64,000 nt of DNA from assembly GCA_963169045.1 (NCBI GenBank), contig CAUJDF010000044.1, positions 682,001 to 746,000 on the forward strand, in the 5' to 3' direction. The notes under the pieces were generated by a model, which worked only from the letters and a program-made list of their open reading frames with translations, was not told the origin of the DNA and ran no database searches. Positions 56,866 through 64,000 of this stretch are shown here, one piece after another. The number at the start of each line of letters is the position of its first letter. The stretch's first letter is position 1. Origin of the DNA: Myxococcota bacterium. GTDB taxonomy: Bacteria > Myxococcota_A > Bradymonadia > UBA7976 > UBA1532. The position numbers and the translations under genes are program-made.

Positions 56866-59450
56866 GCGGCGCTCCTCTCGCCGTCCAGCAGCGAGCGCAG
56901 GAGGACGGCGACTTCGGCGGCGCGCGCGTCCGTGAGCTTCCCGCCGCGCGCGTCGGCGACGTAGAAGGTGTCGTGGGCGGCGTCCGCCTCGGTGGTGATG
57001 CGGGCGAGCACGATGCTCAGGCCGGCGTCGTTCAGGGCGCGTGTCACCTGGTACAGCAATCCGAGACGGTCGGCGGTCTGCACGTCGATCACGGTGTAGC
57101 CTCGCGACGCGCTCTGGTCGAGGTCGACCTTCGTCTCGACGGCGGGAGGCGAAGGCCAGGCGAACGTGCCGCCCGCGGCGCGTTGGCGATCGAGGAGCAG
57201 GTCCTCGACCGAGACGTCGCCCTCGAGCACGCGGACGAGGTCGTCACGAAAGCGCCCCCAGCGCGCTTCGGCGCCGGACGGCGCGCCACCGCCCGCTTCG
57301 CGTACGCGGAAGATGTCGAGCGCGCGGCCGTCGCTCGTGACGTGCACCTCCGCCCCGAGGATGTCGAAGCGGTTCGCCGCGAGCACGCCGGCGAGCCGTG
57401 AGAGCAGGCCAGGCCGGTCGGCGGCGACCAGGTGCAGGTGCGCGTAGCCACGGCGCGGGCGGGCGTCGACGAAGAACGCCACGGGCGGATCGCGCTCGAG
57501 GCGCTTGAGCAGCTCGAGGTGCCGCGCGACGTGGCGGGCGCGCGTGGCCTGGAAGTAGCGCGTCGGCAGGCTCGAGAAGAACGCGTCGGCCTCGCTGTTC
57601 ACGTCGCCGACGCGCGGGTCGTCCCGCCGCGCGAGTTGCCGTGTGACGAGGCGCCGCAGGCGCGCCACGCGGCCGTCCGGATCCTCGTACAGGTCGAGGC
57701 CCCAGCGCAGCCGGTTGCGGGCGCGCGCATAGAGCTCCGCCAGCAGCGCCGCCTTCCAGTCGGTGTACGCCTGAGGGCCCGTCGTCGAGGCGTCGGCCCA
57801 GGTGAGCACGAACAGCTTCGCGAGGGCCTCTTCGGTGCCCACCTGCCGCGCGAACTGCTGGACGAGGTGCTCGTCGGACAGGTCTCGGCGCTGACTCAAG
57901 TGGGCCATGACCAGGTGGTCGCGCACGAGCCACTCGGCCTCGTCGGCGTCCTCGTCGCCGAGACCCAGGCGCCGGGCGATGCCAGGGATGAGCGCCGCCC
58001 CCTTCAGCGCGTGGCCGCGTCCGAGCGCCTTGCCGGCGTCGTGCATGAGCAAGCCGAGGTACAACGGGAGCGGCCGCGTCACGACCTGCATCGCCTGCGT
58101 GAGCAGCGGCTCGGCCTCGGCCAGCTCGCCGCGGTGCAGGGCCTTCAACCGGCGAATCGCGAGCAGCGTGTGAATGTCGACCGTATGGACGTGGTACAGA
58201 TCGTGGTGCGTGCGATGCGTCACGGCCCCGAACTCGGGGATCATCGCCGCGAGGACGCCGGTCTCGTGCATGTCGCCGAGCGCGTCGTGGGCGTCGTCGG
58301 GTGAGGCGAGCACGTCGAGGAAGGCGGAGACGACGTGCGGGTGCGTGCGCCACGCCTCGTCCGGCAGCTCGGCCAGGGTGGGCGCGACGGCCAGCGCGCG
58401 CTCGCGGGCGTCGCCGTGGACGGGGACCCCTTCGCGGCGCGCCACGGCGAACAAGCGCATCACCTCGGTCGGTTCGCGCTCGAAGAGGTGCGCATCGTCG
58501 ACGGTGAGCTGACCGTTGAAGAGTCGGAAGTGACGATCAACGCGGCGGACGTTCGCGCGGCGGCTGCGTCGGCCGAGATCGCGACACCGGTCGAGCACGA
58601 GCTTCGCGCGCTTCTTCACCTCGGACGCGTGCCCGTAATACTCGGCCATGAAGCGCTCGATCCCGGACCGGTCCTGGCCGAAGCCGAGGTCCGCGGCGAC
58701 GCTGGCCTGGTGCTCGAACGTGAGGCGGTCGCCCTTGTGGCCGGCGGCGAGCTGGAGCGCGTTGCGGACGCGCAGCAGGAACGCCCGGGCGCGGAGCAGC
58801 GCGCGCGCCTCCTCCGGCGAGCTCACGCCGCGGCGCAACAGGTCCGCCCAGCCCTCGACGCGAAAGCGCACCATCGCCGCCCACAGCGCGGTCGTCAGGT
58901 CGCGCAGGCCCCCGGGGCTCTGCTTCACGTTCGGCTCGAGCAGGTACACGCTGCCGCCGTAGCGCTCGTGTCGGACGCCCATGCCCTCGTCGAGCTTCGC
59001 GAGGAGCGCGTCGCCGCGGCTGCCCGCGAAGTGGTGCCACAGCGCGGCGCGCAGCGCGTGCACGGGCTCCGCAGGGCCGGCGACGGCGCGCGCCGTGAGC
59101 AACGCGGTGGCGGTGGCGACGTCCTCGTCGGCGAGCGCGACGCAGGCGTCCACGTCCCGCGTCGCGAAGCCCACCTGGAACCGGCGGTCCCACAGGCCGT
59201 GCAACACCGCGTCGACAATTGGTTTTTCCGATTCGTCCGCGCCGAGGAACAGGACGTCGACGTCGCTCGTCGGCGCCATCTCCTCGCGCCCGTAACCGCC
59301 GACCGCGGCGACGGTGACGGGCGCACCGGCGTGCAGCCCGATGATGACGTCGTCGACCAGTCGCGCGTACTCGCGACAGATCTCGGGGCCGCCGGCGCCC
59401 TCGCGATGACGGGCGGCGATGGCGGCACGGCGCTCGGCAGGCGCGCTCAC
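56862..59450 (-). CDS. glnD: [Protein-PII] uridylyltransferase GlnD
   Basis: 862 residues, normal length. GlnD senses glutamine and adds or removes UMP on PII proteins to control nitrogen metabolism. The start was set at GTG 59450, overlapping the mutS stop. The nucleotidyltransferase motif GGYGREEMAPTSDVDVLFL is near residue 50. The HD hydrolase domain (HTVDIHTLLAIRRL, LLMHDAGKALGRGH) is near 420-480. Two ACT domains (RPGLLSRLAGVLAANRFDIL and DRLGLLYQVTRALNDAGLSI) are at about 675 and 785. All core residues are present. The frame continuing upstream to 61169 is the mutS region in another frame. Confidence 0.95.
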   Translation of the reverse strand: MSAPAERRAAIAARHREGAGGPEICREYARLVDDVIIGLHAGAPVTVAAVGGYGREEMAPTSDVDVLFLGADESEKPIVDAVLHGLWDRRFQVGFATRDVDACVALADEDVATATALLTARAVAGPAEPVHALRAALWHHFAGSRGDALLAKLDEGMGVRHERYGGSVYLLEPNVKQSPGGLRDLTTALWAAMVRFRVEGWADLLRRGVSSPEEARALLRARAFLLRVRNALQLAAGHKGDRLTFEHQASVAADLGFGQDRSGIERFMAEYYGHASEVKKRAKLVLDRCRDLGRRSRRANVRRVDRHFRLFNGQLTVDDAHLFEREPTEVMRLFAVARREGVPVHGDARERALAVAPTLAELPDEAWRTHPHVVSAFLDVLASPDDAHDALGDMHETGVLAAMIPEFGAVTHRTHHDLYHVHTVDIHTLLAIRRLKALHRGELAEAEPLLTQAMQVVTRPLPLYLGLLMHDAGKALGRGHALKGAALIPGIARRLGLGDEDADEAEWLVRDHLVMAHLSQRRDLSDEHLVQQFARQVGTEEALAKLFVLTWADASTTGPQAYTDWKAALLAELYARARNRLRWGLDLYEDPDGRVARLRRLVTRQLARRDDPRVGDVNSEADAFFSSLPTRYFQATRARHVARHLELLKRLERDPPVAFFVDARPRRGYAHLHLVAADRPGLLSRLAGVLAANRFDILGAEVHVTSDGRALDIFRVREAGGGAPSGAEARWGRFRDDLVRVLEGDVSVEDLLLDRQRAAGGTFAWPSPPAVETKVDLDQSASRGYTVIDVQTADRLGLLYQVTRALNDAGLSIVLARITTEADAAHDTFYVADARGGKLTDARAAEVAVLLRSLLDGERSAA

Positions 59451-62134
59451 CTCAGACGGCCGCGCAGCGCGTGCAGGAAGTTGAGCGCCTGCAGCGGCGT
59501 CATGTTCTCGACGTCGGCGGCGCGCAGCTCGCGCTCCACCTCGCTCGGTCCGGCGGGCAGGGGCGGCGGCGCGAACAGGCTCAGCTGGAGGTTGTGCTCC
59601 GGCAGCCGCACCTTCTTCCCTCGGGCGAGGCGGGGCCGGCCGACCTCGTCGTGCTCCGCGCCCTGGAGGTTGTCGAGCACCTCCTTGGCGCGCTCGATGA
59701 CGCCGCGCGGCAGGCCGGCGAGGCGCGCCACCTGGATGCCGTAGGAGCGATTCGCGCCGCCGGCCACGAGCTGGCGCAGGAAGATCACCTCGTCCTGCCA
59801 CTCCTTCACGGCCACCGTGTAGTTGCAGACGCGCGGCTTGATCTCCGCGAGATCCGTCAGCTCGTGATAGTGCGTCGCGAACAGCGTGCGCGCGCCCGTC
59901 GCGTCGTGGATGTGCTCGGCGACGGCCCAGGCGATGCTCAAGCCGTCGAAGGTGCTCGTCCCGCGGCCGATCTCGTCGAGGATGAGCAGGCTTCGCTTCG
60001 TCGCCTCCCGCAGGATGACCGACGTCTCGTGCATCTCGACCATGAAGGTCGAGCGGCCGGCGGCCAGGTCGTCCGCGGCGCCGACGCGCGTGAAGATGCG
60101 GTCGACGACCCCGATGCGCGCGGCCTTCGCCGGTACGAAGGAGCCCATCTGCGCCATCAGCGTGATGAGCGCGATCTGGCGCATGATCGTCGACTTCCCG
60201 GCCATGTTGGGGCCGGTCAGGATGATCAGGCTCTGGGCCTCGCGGTCGAGCCGCAGCGAGTTGGGCACGAACTGCTCGCGACCGACGGCCTGCTCGACCA
60301 CGGGATGGCGGCCCTCGTCGATGTCGATGACGTCGCCGTCGTCGACGACGGGACGGCAGTAGTCGTGCTGGTGCGCGACGTCGGCCAGCGCGGCGAGGGC
60401 GTCGAGGTCGGCGATGGCCGCGGCGACCTCGCCGATGCGGCCGGCGGATGTCGCGACCTCCTCGCGCACGGCGGCGAACAGCTCCGCCTCGAGCGAGAGC
60501 CGGCGCGACTCGGCGTTGAGGACCTTCTCCTCGAACTCCTTGAGCTCGGGCGTGTAGTACCGCTCGGCGTTCGCCAGCGTCTGCTTGCGGATGTAGTCGT
60601 TCGGGACGGCGTGCAGGTTCGCCCGCGAGATCTCGATGTAGTAGCCGAAGACCTTGTTGAAGCGGACCTTCAGCGAGGCGATGCCCGAGCGCTCCCGCTC
60701 GCGGGTCTCGAGCCGGAGGATCCAGTCCTTCCCGTTGGTCTCGAGATCGACGAGCTCGTCGAGCTCCCGATGGAAGCCAGGGCGAATCACGCCGCCGTCT
60801 CGGACCTGCGACGGCGGGTCGTCGATGATCGAGGCGGCGACGACGGCGACGACGTCCTCGAGCGCGTCGACGCGGCCGCGCAAGCTGGCGAGCGCGGACA
60901 CATCGCCGAGCAGGTCGAGGAGCTCGGGGACGCGCTCGAGCGTCACGCGCAGCGCCCACAGGTCGCGCGGGCCGGCGGCGCCGGCGGCGATCCGCCCGTT
61001 GAGGCGCTCGAGGTCGTACATCCCGCCGAGCGCGGCGCGCAGGCGCTCGCGGCGACCCGCGTCGTCGCGCAGCGCCTCCACGGCGTCGAGGCGCGCATCG
61101 ATGGCGGCGGGATCGACCAGCGGCCACGCGAGCCAGTGCCTCATGCGGCGCCCGCCCATCGCGGTGCACGCGCGGTCGAGCACGCCGAGGAGCGCGCCGC
61201 GCTTGCGGCCCTCCATCAGCGTCTTGAAGAGCTCGAGGTTGGTCTTCGCCGTCTCGTCGAGGATCAGCGTCTCGTGGACGCGGTAGGGCGTGAGCAGCCG
61301 AGTGTGCTCCGGCAATTTCCGTTGTGTGTCGGCTACATAGGCGGCGACCGCGCCCGCGGCGCGCAGCACGGCCGTCGGCGCCCCGAAGCCGAAGCCGTCG
61401 ATGGCGCTCGCCGCCGGCTCACCGTCGGGGCCGACGAGGCGCGACAGCGACTTGCGGGCGCGCTCCGGCTCGAAGAAGCCGGCGCCGGGCCGCGACAACG
61501 CCACGCCCTGCAGCCGTTGCCCCGCCGCGCCGACGACGACCTCGCCGTCCGGCGGCAACACGACCTCGCGCGGCTCGAGGCGCGACAGCTCGGCGCGCAA
61601 CGCGCTGGCGCCCGTCACCTCGGTGGCGCGGAACTCCCCCGTGGAGACGTCGAGCGCGGCCAGCGCGAACCGCCCGTCCTCGTCACCGAGCGGCACGACG
61701 CACACGAGGAAGTTGTTGGCGCGCGCGTCGAGCCCCTCGGCGTCGAGCACCACCCCCGGCGTCACGACGCGCGTGATGCCGCGGTCGACGATGCCGCGGG
61801 CCATCGACGGGTCCTCGAGCTGGTCGCAGACCGCGACCTTCAGCCCGGCGGCCAGCGCCCGCGCGAGATAGGCGGGCAGCTGGTGGTGCGGGAAGCCCGA
61901 CATCGGCGCCGGGACGGTGGACTCCTTGTCGCGCGAGGTGACGGTGAGATCGAGGTACCGGCCCCCGATCTCCGCGTCTTCATAGAACATTTCGTAGAAG
62001 TCGCCCATGCGGAAGAAGAGCAGCGCGTCGGGGTAGCGCGACTTGGCCTCGACGTACTGGCGCATCATCGGCGTGAGCTTCACGCCGGCGGGGATGCCGT
62101 GCCGCGCCTCCGCGGTGACTTCGACTCGGGACAT
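59447..62134 (-). CDS. mutS: DNA mismatch repair protein MutS
   Basis: 895 residues. MutS recognises mismatches. The ATG at 62134 has AAGAGGA upstream. The mismatch-wedge motif F-Y-E is in FFRMGDFYEMFYEDAEIG (about residue 45), followed by the connector, the lever (GFHRELDELVDLETNGKDWI) and the ATPase domain with Walker A TGPNMAGKST near 640, Walker B SLLILDEIGRGTSTFDGLSI near 720, and the signature FATHYHELTDLAE. The end has the PxxxL-type tail (MTPLQALNFLHALRGRLR). It is complete. It heads the overlapping mutS-glnD-xerD-M50-scpA run. Confidence 0.97.
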   Translation of the reverse strand: MSRVEVTAEARHGIPAGVKLTPMMRQYVEAKSRYPDALLFFRMGDFYEMFYEDAEIGGRYLDLTVTSRDKESTVPAPMSGFPHHQLPAYLARALAAGLKVAVCDQLEDPSMARGIVDRGITRVVTPGVVLDAEGLDARANNFLVCVVPLGDEDGRFALAALDVSTGEFRATEVTGASALRAELSRLEPREVVLPPDGEVVVGAAGQRLQGVALSRPGAGFFEPERARKSLSRLVGPDGEPAASAIDGFGFGAPTAVLRAAGAVAAYVADTQRKLPEHTRLLTPYRVHETLILDETAKTNLELFKTLMEGRKRGALLGVLDRACTAMGGRRMRHWLAWPLVDPAAIDARLDAVEALRDDAGRRERLRAALGGMYDLERLNGRIAAGAAGPRDLWALRVTLERVPELLDLLGDVSALASLRGRVDALEDVVAVVAASIIDDPPSQVRDGGVIRPGFHRELDELVDLETNGKDWILRLETRERERSGIASLKVRFNKVFGYYIEISRANLHAVPNDYIRKQTLANAERYYTPELKEFEEKVLNAESRRLSLEAELFAAVREEVATSAGRIGEVAAAIADLDALAALADVAHQHDYCRPVVDDGDVIDIDEGRHPVVEQAVGREQFVPNSLRLDREAQSLIILTGPNMAGKSTIMRQIALITLMAQMGSFVPAKAARIGVVDRIFTRVGAADDLAAGRSTFMVEMHETSVILREATKRSLLILDEIGRGTSTFDGLSIAWAVAEHIHDATGARTLFATHYHELTDLAEIKPRVCNYTVAVKEWQDEVIFLRQLVAGGANRSYGIQVARLAGLPRGVIERAKEVLDNLQGAEHDEVGRPRLARGKKVRLPEHNLQLSLFAPPPLPAGPSEVERELRAADVENMTPLQALNFLHALRGRLR

Positions 62135-62208
62135 GGTCCTCTTCGGGGGCTGAATCGGAGCGCGGCGGCATTCAACCGCGTGCCGGGCGCGGGCGCAACC
62201 GGCGCGGC

Positions 62209-62457
62209 TCAGGCGCGGATGTCGACGTGGCGCCCGAGGGCGGGGGGCTCGACGAGGCGATCGCGGCCCCGCCGGTCGTAGAGGCGGAGCGGCGCGCGCC
62301 GGCCCGGGGCGCGGTGCGGGGGCGCGTCGCCGCGCTCGGGCAGGAGCACGCCGCCGACCGCGCGGACCTCGACCGAAGGCCGGCCGCCGATCACGCCCGA
62401 GACCGCGTCGACCAGGCGGTCGAGGCCCGAGGCGGGGCGGGCGGCGACGGCGCGCAC
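62209..62457 (-). CDS. Small hypothetical protein downstream of the J-domain gene
   Basis: 82 residues. Its GTG start directly follows the stop of the J-domain gene (TGAGTG). The N-terminal half reads like a real small domain (SGLDRLVDAVSGVIGGRPSV), then a proline- and arginine-rich end. No family was recognised. In this GC-rich sequence small open frames arise easily, so it is uncertain; the tight coupling to its neighbour is the main support. A 74-base gap separates it from mutS. Confidence 0.42.
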   Translation of the reverse strand: MRAVAARPASGLDRLVDAVSGVIGGRPSVEVRAVGGVLLPERGDAPPHRAPGRRAPLRLYDRRGRDRLVEPPALGRHVDIRA

Positions 62458-63657
62458 TCAGTCCACCGCGATCCGGAGGAAGACGTCGCCGCGCTCGCCG
62501 CCGCCCCAGCGGGGCAGGCCGAGGCCGCGCAGGCGCAGTCGCGTCCCGGGGCGCGTGCCGGGCGGCACGCTGACGGGCACCGCGCCCTGCGGGAGCTGGA
62601 CGTGGAGCGTCCCACCGCGCTGCACGACCGCCGGCGCGACGTCGAGGATGCCGTGCAGGTCGGCGCCCTCGCGGCGGAAGCCGGGCATCGCCGCCGGCTC
62701 GAGCACGAGGAACAGGTCCCCGTCGGGCTGGCCGGCGAGCCCGGCCGTCCCCTTGCCGGCGAGGCGCAGGCGGGCGCCGGCGTACGCTCCCGGCGGGACC
62801 ACCACACGCACCTGCTCTCGCATCTTCATACGGCCCGCGCCTCCGCACACGCAGTCCGGATCGCCGCCGCGCGGGCAGCCCGGGCAGGCGGACAGGCGCG
62901 TGATGGCGAGGTGCCGCTCGCTGCCGCGCGCGACCGTCTCGACGTCGACGGGGAGGCGCAGCGTGACGTCCTCGCCGGCGAGGCGGACGGCGGGGAGCGC
63001 GAAGGCGCGCAGGCGGCGGAACAGATCGCGGGCCTTGCCGAGCGCGGGTGCGCGGTCCGCGCGGGGCGCCGCGGGCTCGGGCGCCGCCGCCGCGGGCTCG
63101 GGCGCCGCCGTCTCGCGCTCGGGGGCGGCGCCGGCCTGGGGCTCGGCCGGCGGCTCGGCGTGGGCGGCGGGCTCCGGCGCGACCTGGGGCTCGGCCGTCT
63201 CTTCTTCGGCGTATCGCCGGGGGCGCGGCGGCACGTCGGTCGCGCGCGGGGTCGCGCTCCCGTAGCCGGCGGCACGCGCACGCCAGGCCGCCTCGTCGTG
63301 GCCACGGCCCGCCCGCCGCGTCGCCGGGCGCGCGCGCCAGCCCGGACGGCCGCTGCCCTCGCCGTGCGGCTCGCCGGCCGTGCGCGCCCGCCACGCCGAC
63401 CAGGACTGTGCGTCGTCAGCCGGGCGCCAGCGCGTCGCGCGCGGGGCCTCGCGCGTCGCCTCCGGCGCGCCGCGGCGCGCGATCAGCACGTTGTACGCCG
63501 CCGTGATCTCCTTGAACCGCTCGGACGCCGGGCCGCCGCCGGCCACGTCGGGGTGGAACCGGCGGGCGAGCCGACGGTAGGCGCGCCGGACGTCGTCGAC
63601 GGGCGCGTCGTCGGGCAGGCCGAGGAGGCGATAGCAAGCGGCGGGGTTCGGAGCCAT
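62458..63657 (-). CDS. DnaJ-like J-domain protein with reduced zinc region
   Basis: 399 residues. The J-domain at residues about 6-65 has the HPD motif at 35-37 (RRFHPDVAGGG), so it can stimulate Hsp70 (DnaK). A long Ala/Pro/Glu/Arg-rich linker spans about 70-210. Instead of four CxxCxGxG repeats, only CPGCPRGGDPDCVCGGAG (about 293-310) is present. The C-terminal beta domain matches DnaJ substrate-binding folds: VVPPGAYAGARLRLAGKG, DLFLVLEPAAMPGFRREGAD and RGLGLPRWGGGERGDVFLRI. It is not a standard DnaJ but a specialised relative. No dnaK is seen nearby. Confidence 0.88.
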   Translation of the reverse strand: MAPNPAACYRLLGLPDDAPVDDVRRAYRRLARRFHPDVAGGGPASERFKEITAAYNVLIARRGAPEATREAPRATRWRPADDAQSWSAWRARTAGEPHGEGSGRPGWRARPATRRAGRGHDEAAWRARAAGYGSATPRATDVPPRPRRYAEEETAEPQVAPEPAAHAEPPAEPQAGAAPERETAAPEPAAAAPEPAAPRADRAPALGKARDLFRRLRAFALPAVRLAGEDVTLRLPVDVETVARGSERHLAITRLSACPGCPRGGDPDCVCGGAGRMKMREQVRVVVPPGAYAGARLRLAGKGTAGLAGQPDGDLFLVLEPAAMPGFRREGADLHGILDVAPAVVQRGGTLHVQLPQGAVPVSVPPGTRPGTRLRLRGLGLPRWGGGERGDVFLRIAVD

Positions 63658-63829
63658 GCGCGCGTCCACTCCGAGGCGTGGGTCTCCGCCTCGGCGGACA
63701 GCCTTAGCGAGGTTCGTGCCACGCGCAACGGGACGCCCGGGCGGCGTCCAGTGCGCACGCTGTTGCACAGCAGACCGGGCGACCGTGCGACATCATCGCG
63801 TACAACCCATCAAGACAACTACGCTTTCT

Positions 63830-63857
63830 GGCGCTGCGCAAGGAGTTGCGCAGCGCC
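63830..63857. repeat. Perfect 12-base inverted repeat (hairpin) upstream of the J-domain gene
   Basis: GGCGCTGCGCAA, a 4-base loop GGAG, then TTGCGCAGCGCC. It lies in the 274-base intergenic region between the J-domain gene and the regulator ending at 63932. A related copy, GAGCTGCGCAGCA, occurs at 63876-63888, and GCTGTTGCACAGCA lies at 63760-63773. No T-run follows it. No gene was found in 63658-63931. Confidence 0.5.
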
Positions 63858-63931
63858 CCCCGGCGGGTGTGCAACGAGCTGCGCAGCAATGATAGGAATG
63901 TGGCCTTTGTCGTCGGGTGGGTCGAGATGCC

Positions 63932-64000
63932 TCACTCCGTCGCGTCGAAGCGCTTCAGTTTGTAGAGCAGGGCGCGGCGAGACAGACCGAGGGCGCGGGC
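63932..64000 (-). CDS. C-terminal end of a Fis-type (NtrC-family?) regulator, partial
   Basis: The last 22 codons and TGA of a gene entering from the right edge. They read ARALGLSRRALLYKLKRFDA, then a short T-E end. This is the recognition part of the Fis-type helix-turn-helix that ends NtrC-family sigma-54 activators (A-x-x-LGLSRxALxxKLKR). It may be the nearest regulator of the J-domain gene region, but only its tail is visible. Confidence 0.7.
   Translation of the reverse strand, partial: ARALGLSRRALLYKLKRFDATE

Noticed and set aside
63830-63857. Rho-independent terminator
   Set aside because: The stem is strong but no T-run follows on either strand.

Overview
The window is very GC-rich, densely packed bacterial DNA. 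Its gene content points to a Myxococcota-type (deltaproteobacterial) genome: giant TPR proteins, a cluster matching the Myxococcus gliding-motility (Glt/Agl) core genes, many lipoproteins, NtrC-type regulators and orphan HEAT/TPR proteins. No rRNA, tRNA, insertion sequence or CRISPR array was recognised by eye. The exact class cannot be fixed from the sequence alone.

Layout. (1) Bases 1-7086, minus strand: the first ~2,360 residues of a giant TPR-like protein that runs off the left edge. (2) 7219-16723, plus strand: a lipoprotein with an M16 protease fold but no zinc ligands, prmA, rsmE, an RDD membrane protein, a T2SSE_N-HEAT protein, heme O synthase (ctaB), a two-gene ABC exporter and a DUF420 membrane protein. 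(3) 16724-17547: a degraded minus-strand coding remnant. (4) 17548-20471, minus: an outer-membrane protein behind a sigma-54 response regulator. (5) 20569-25613, plus: a surface protein fusing a gluzincin protease, a TolB-like propeller and an Omp85-type barrel, then a lipoprotein whose C-terminal part resembles eukaryotic BPI/LBP (TULIP) lipid-binding proteins. (6) 25614-47782, minus: rsmI and, upstream of it, a Glt-like cluster read GltC-like, GltD, GltE, GltF-like, GltG (FHA + AgmX/PglI tail), an extra TPR lipoprotein, and GltI (3,937 aa). GltJ, the AglRQS motor and the outer-membrane barrels are not present here. (7) 47952-48368, plus: a divergent cysteine-rich lipoprotein. (8) 48454-51488, minus: the ribosomal operon rpsP-khpA-rimM-rplS, without trmD or rnhB, followed by a degenerate YhaN-like membrane protein and yraN. 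(9) 51556-53694: a sulfatase-fold lipoprotein with lost catalytic residues. (10) 53767-64000: scpB on plus facing scpA; then, all on minus, a J-domain protein, a small ORF, mutS, glnD, xerD, an M50 protease and scpA; finally the last codons of a Fis-type regulator.

How it works together. The Glt-like block encodes periplasmic, inner-membrane and cytoplasmic TPR/FHA scaffold parts of an envelope-spanning machine. It starts from a promoter shared back to back with the cysteine-rich lipoprotein, and an internal promoter precedes the GltF-like gene. The ctaB/ABC/DUF420 genes fit cytochrome oxidase assembly. mutS-glnD-xerD-M50-scpA form a tightly overlapping housekeeping operon. Several plus-strand genes, and the giant TPR gene at the left edge, have an extended -10-like hexamer only 7-9 bases before the start codon and no Shine-Dalgarno sequence, which suggests leaderless mRNAs. 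Three enzyme folds in the window (M16, sulfatase, YhaN-type ATPase) appear to have lost their catalytic residues.
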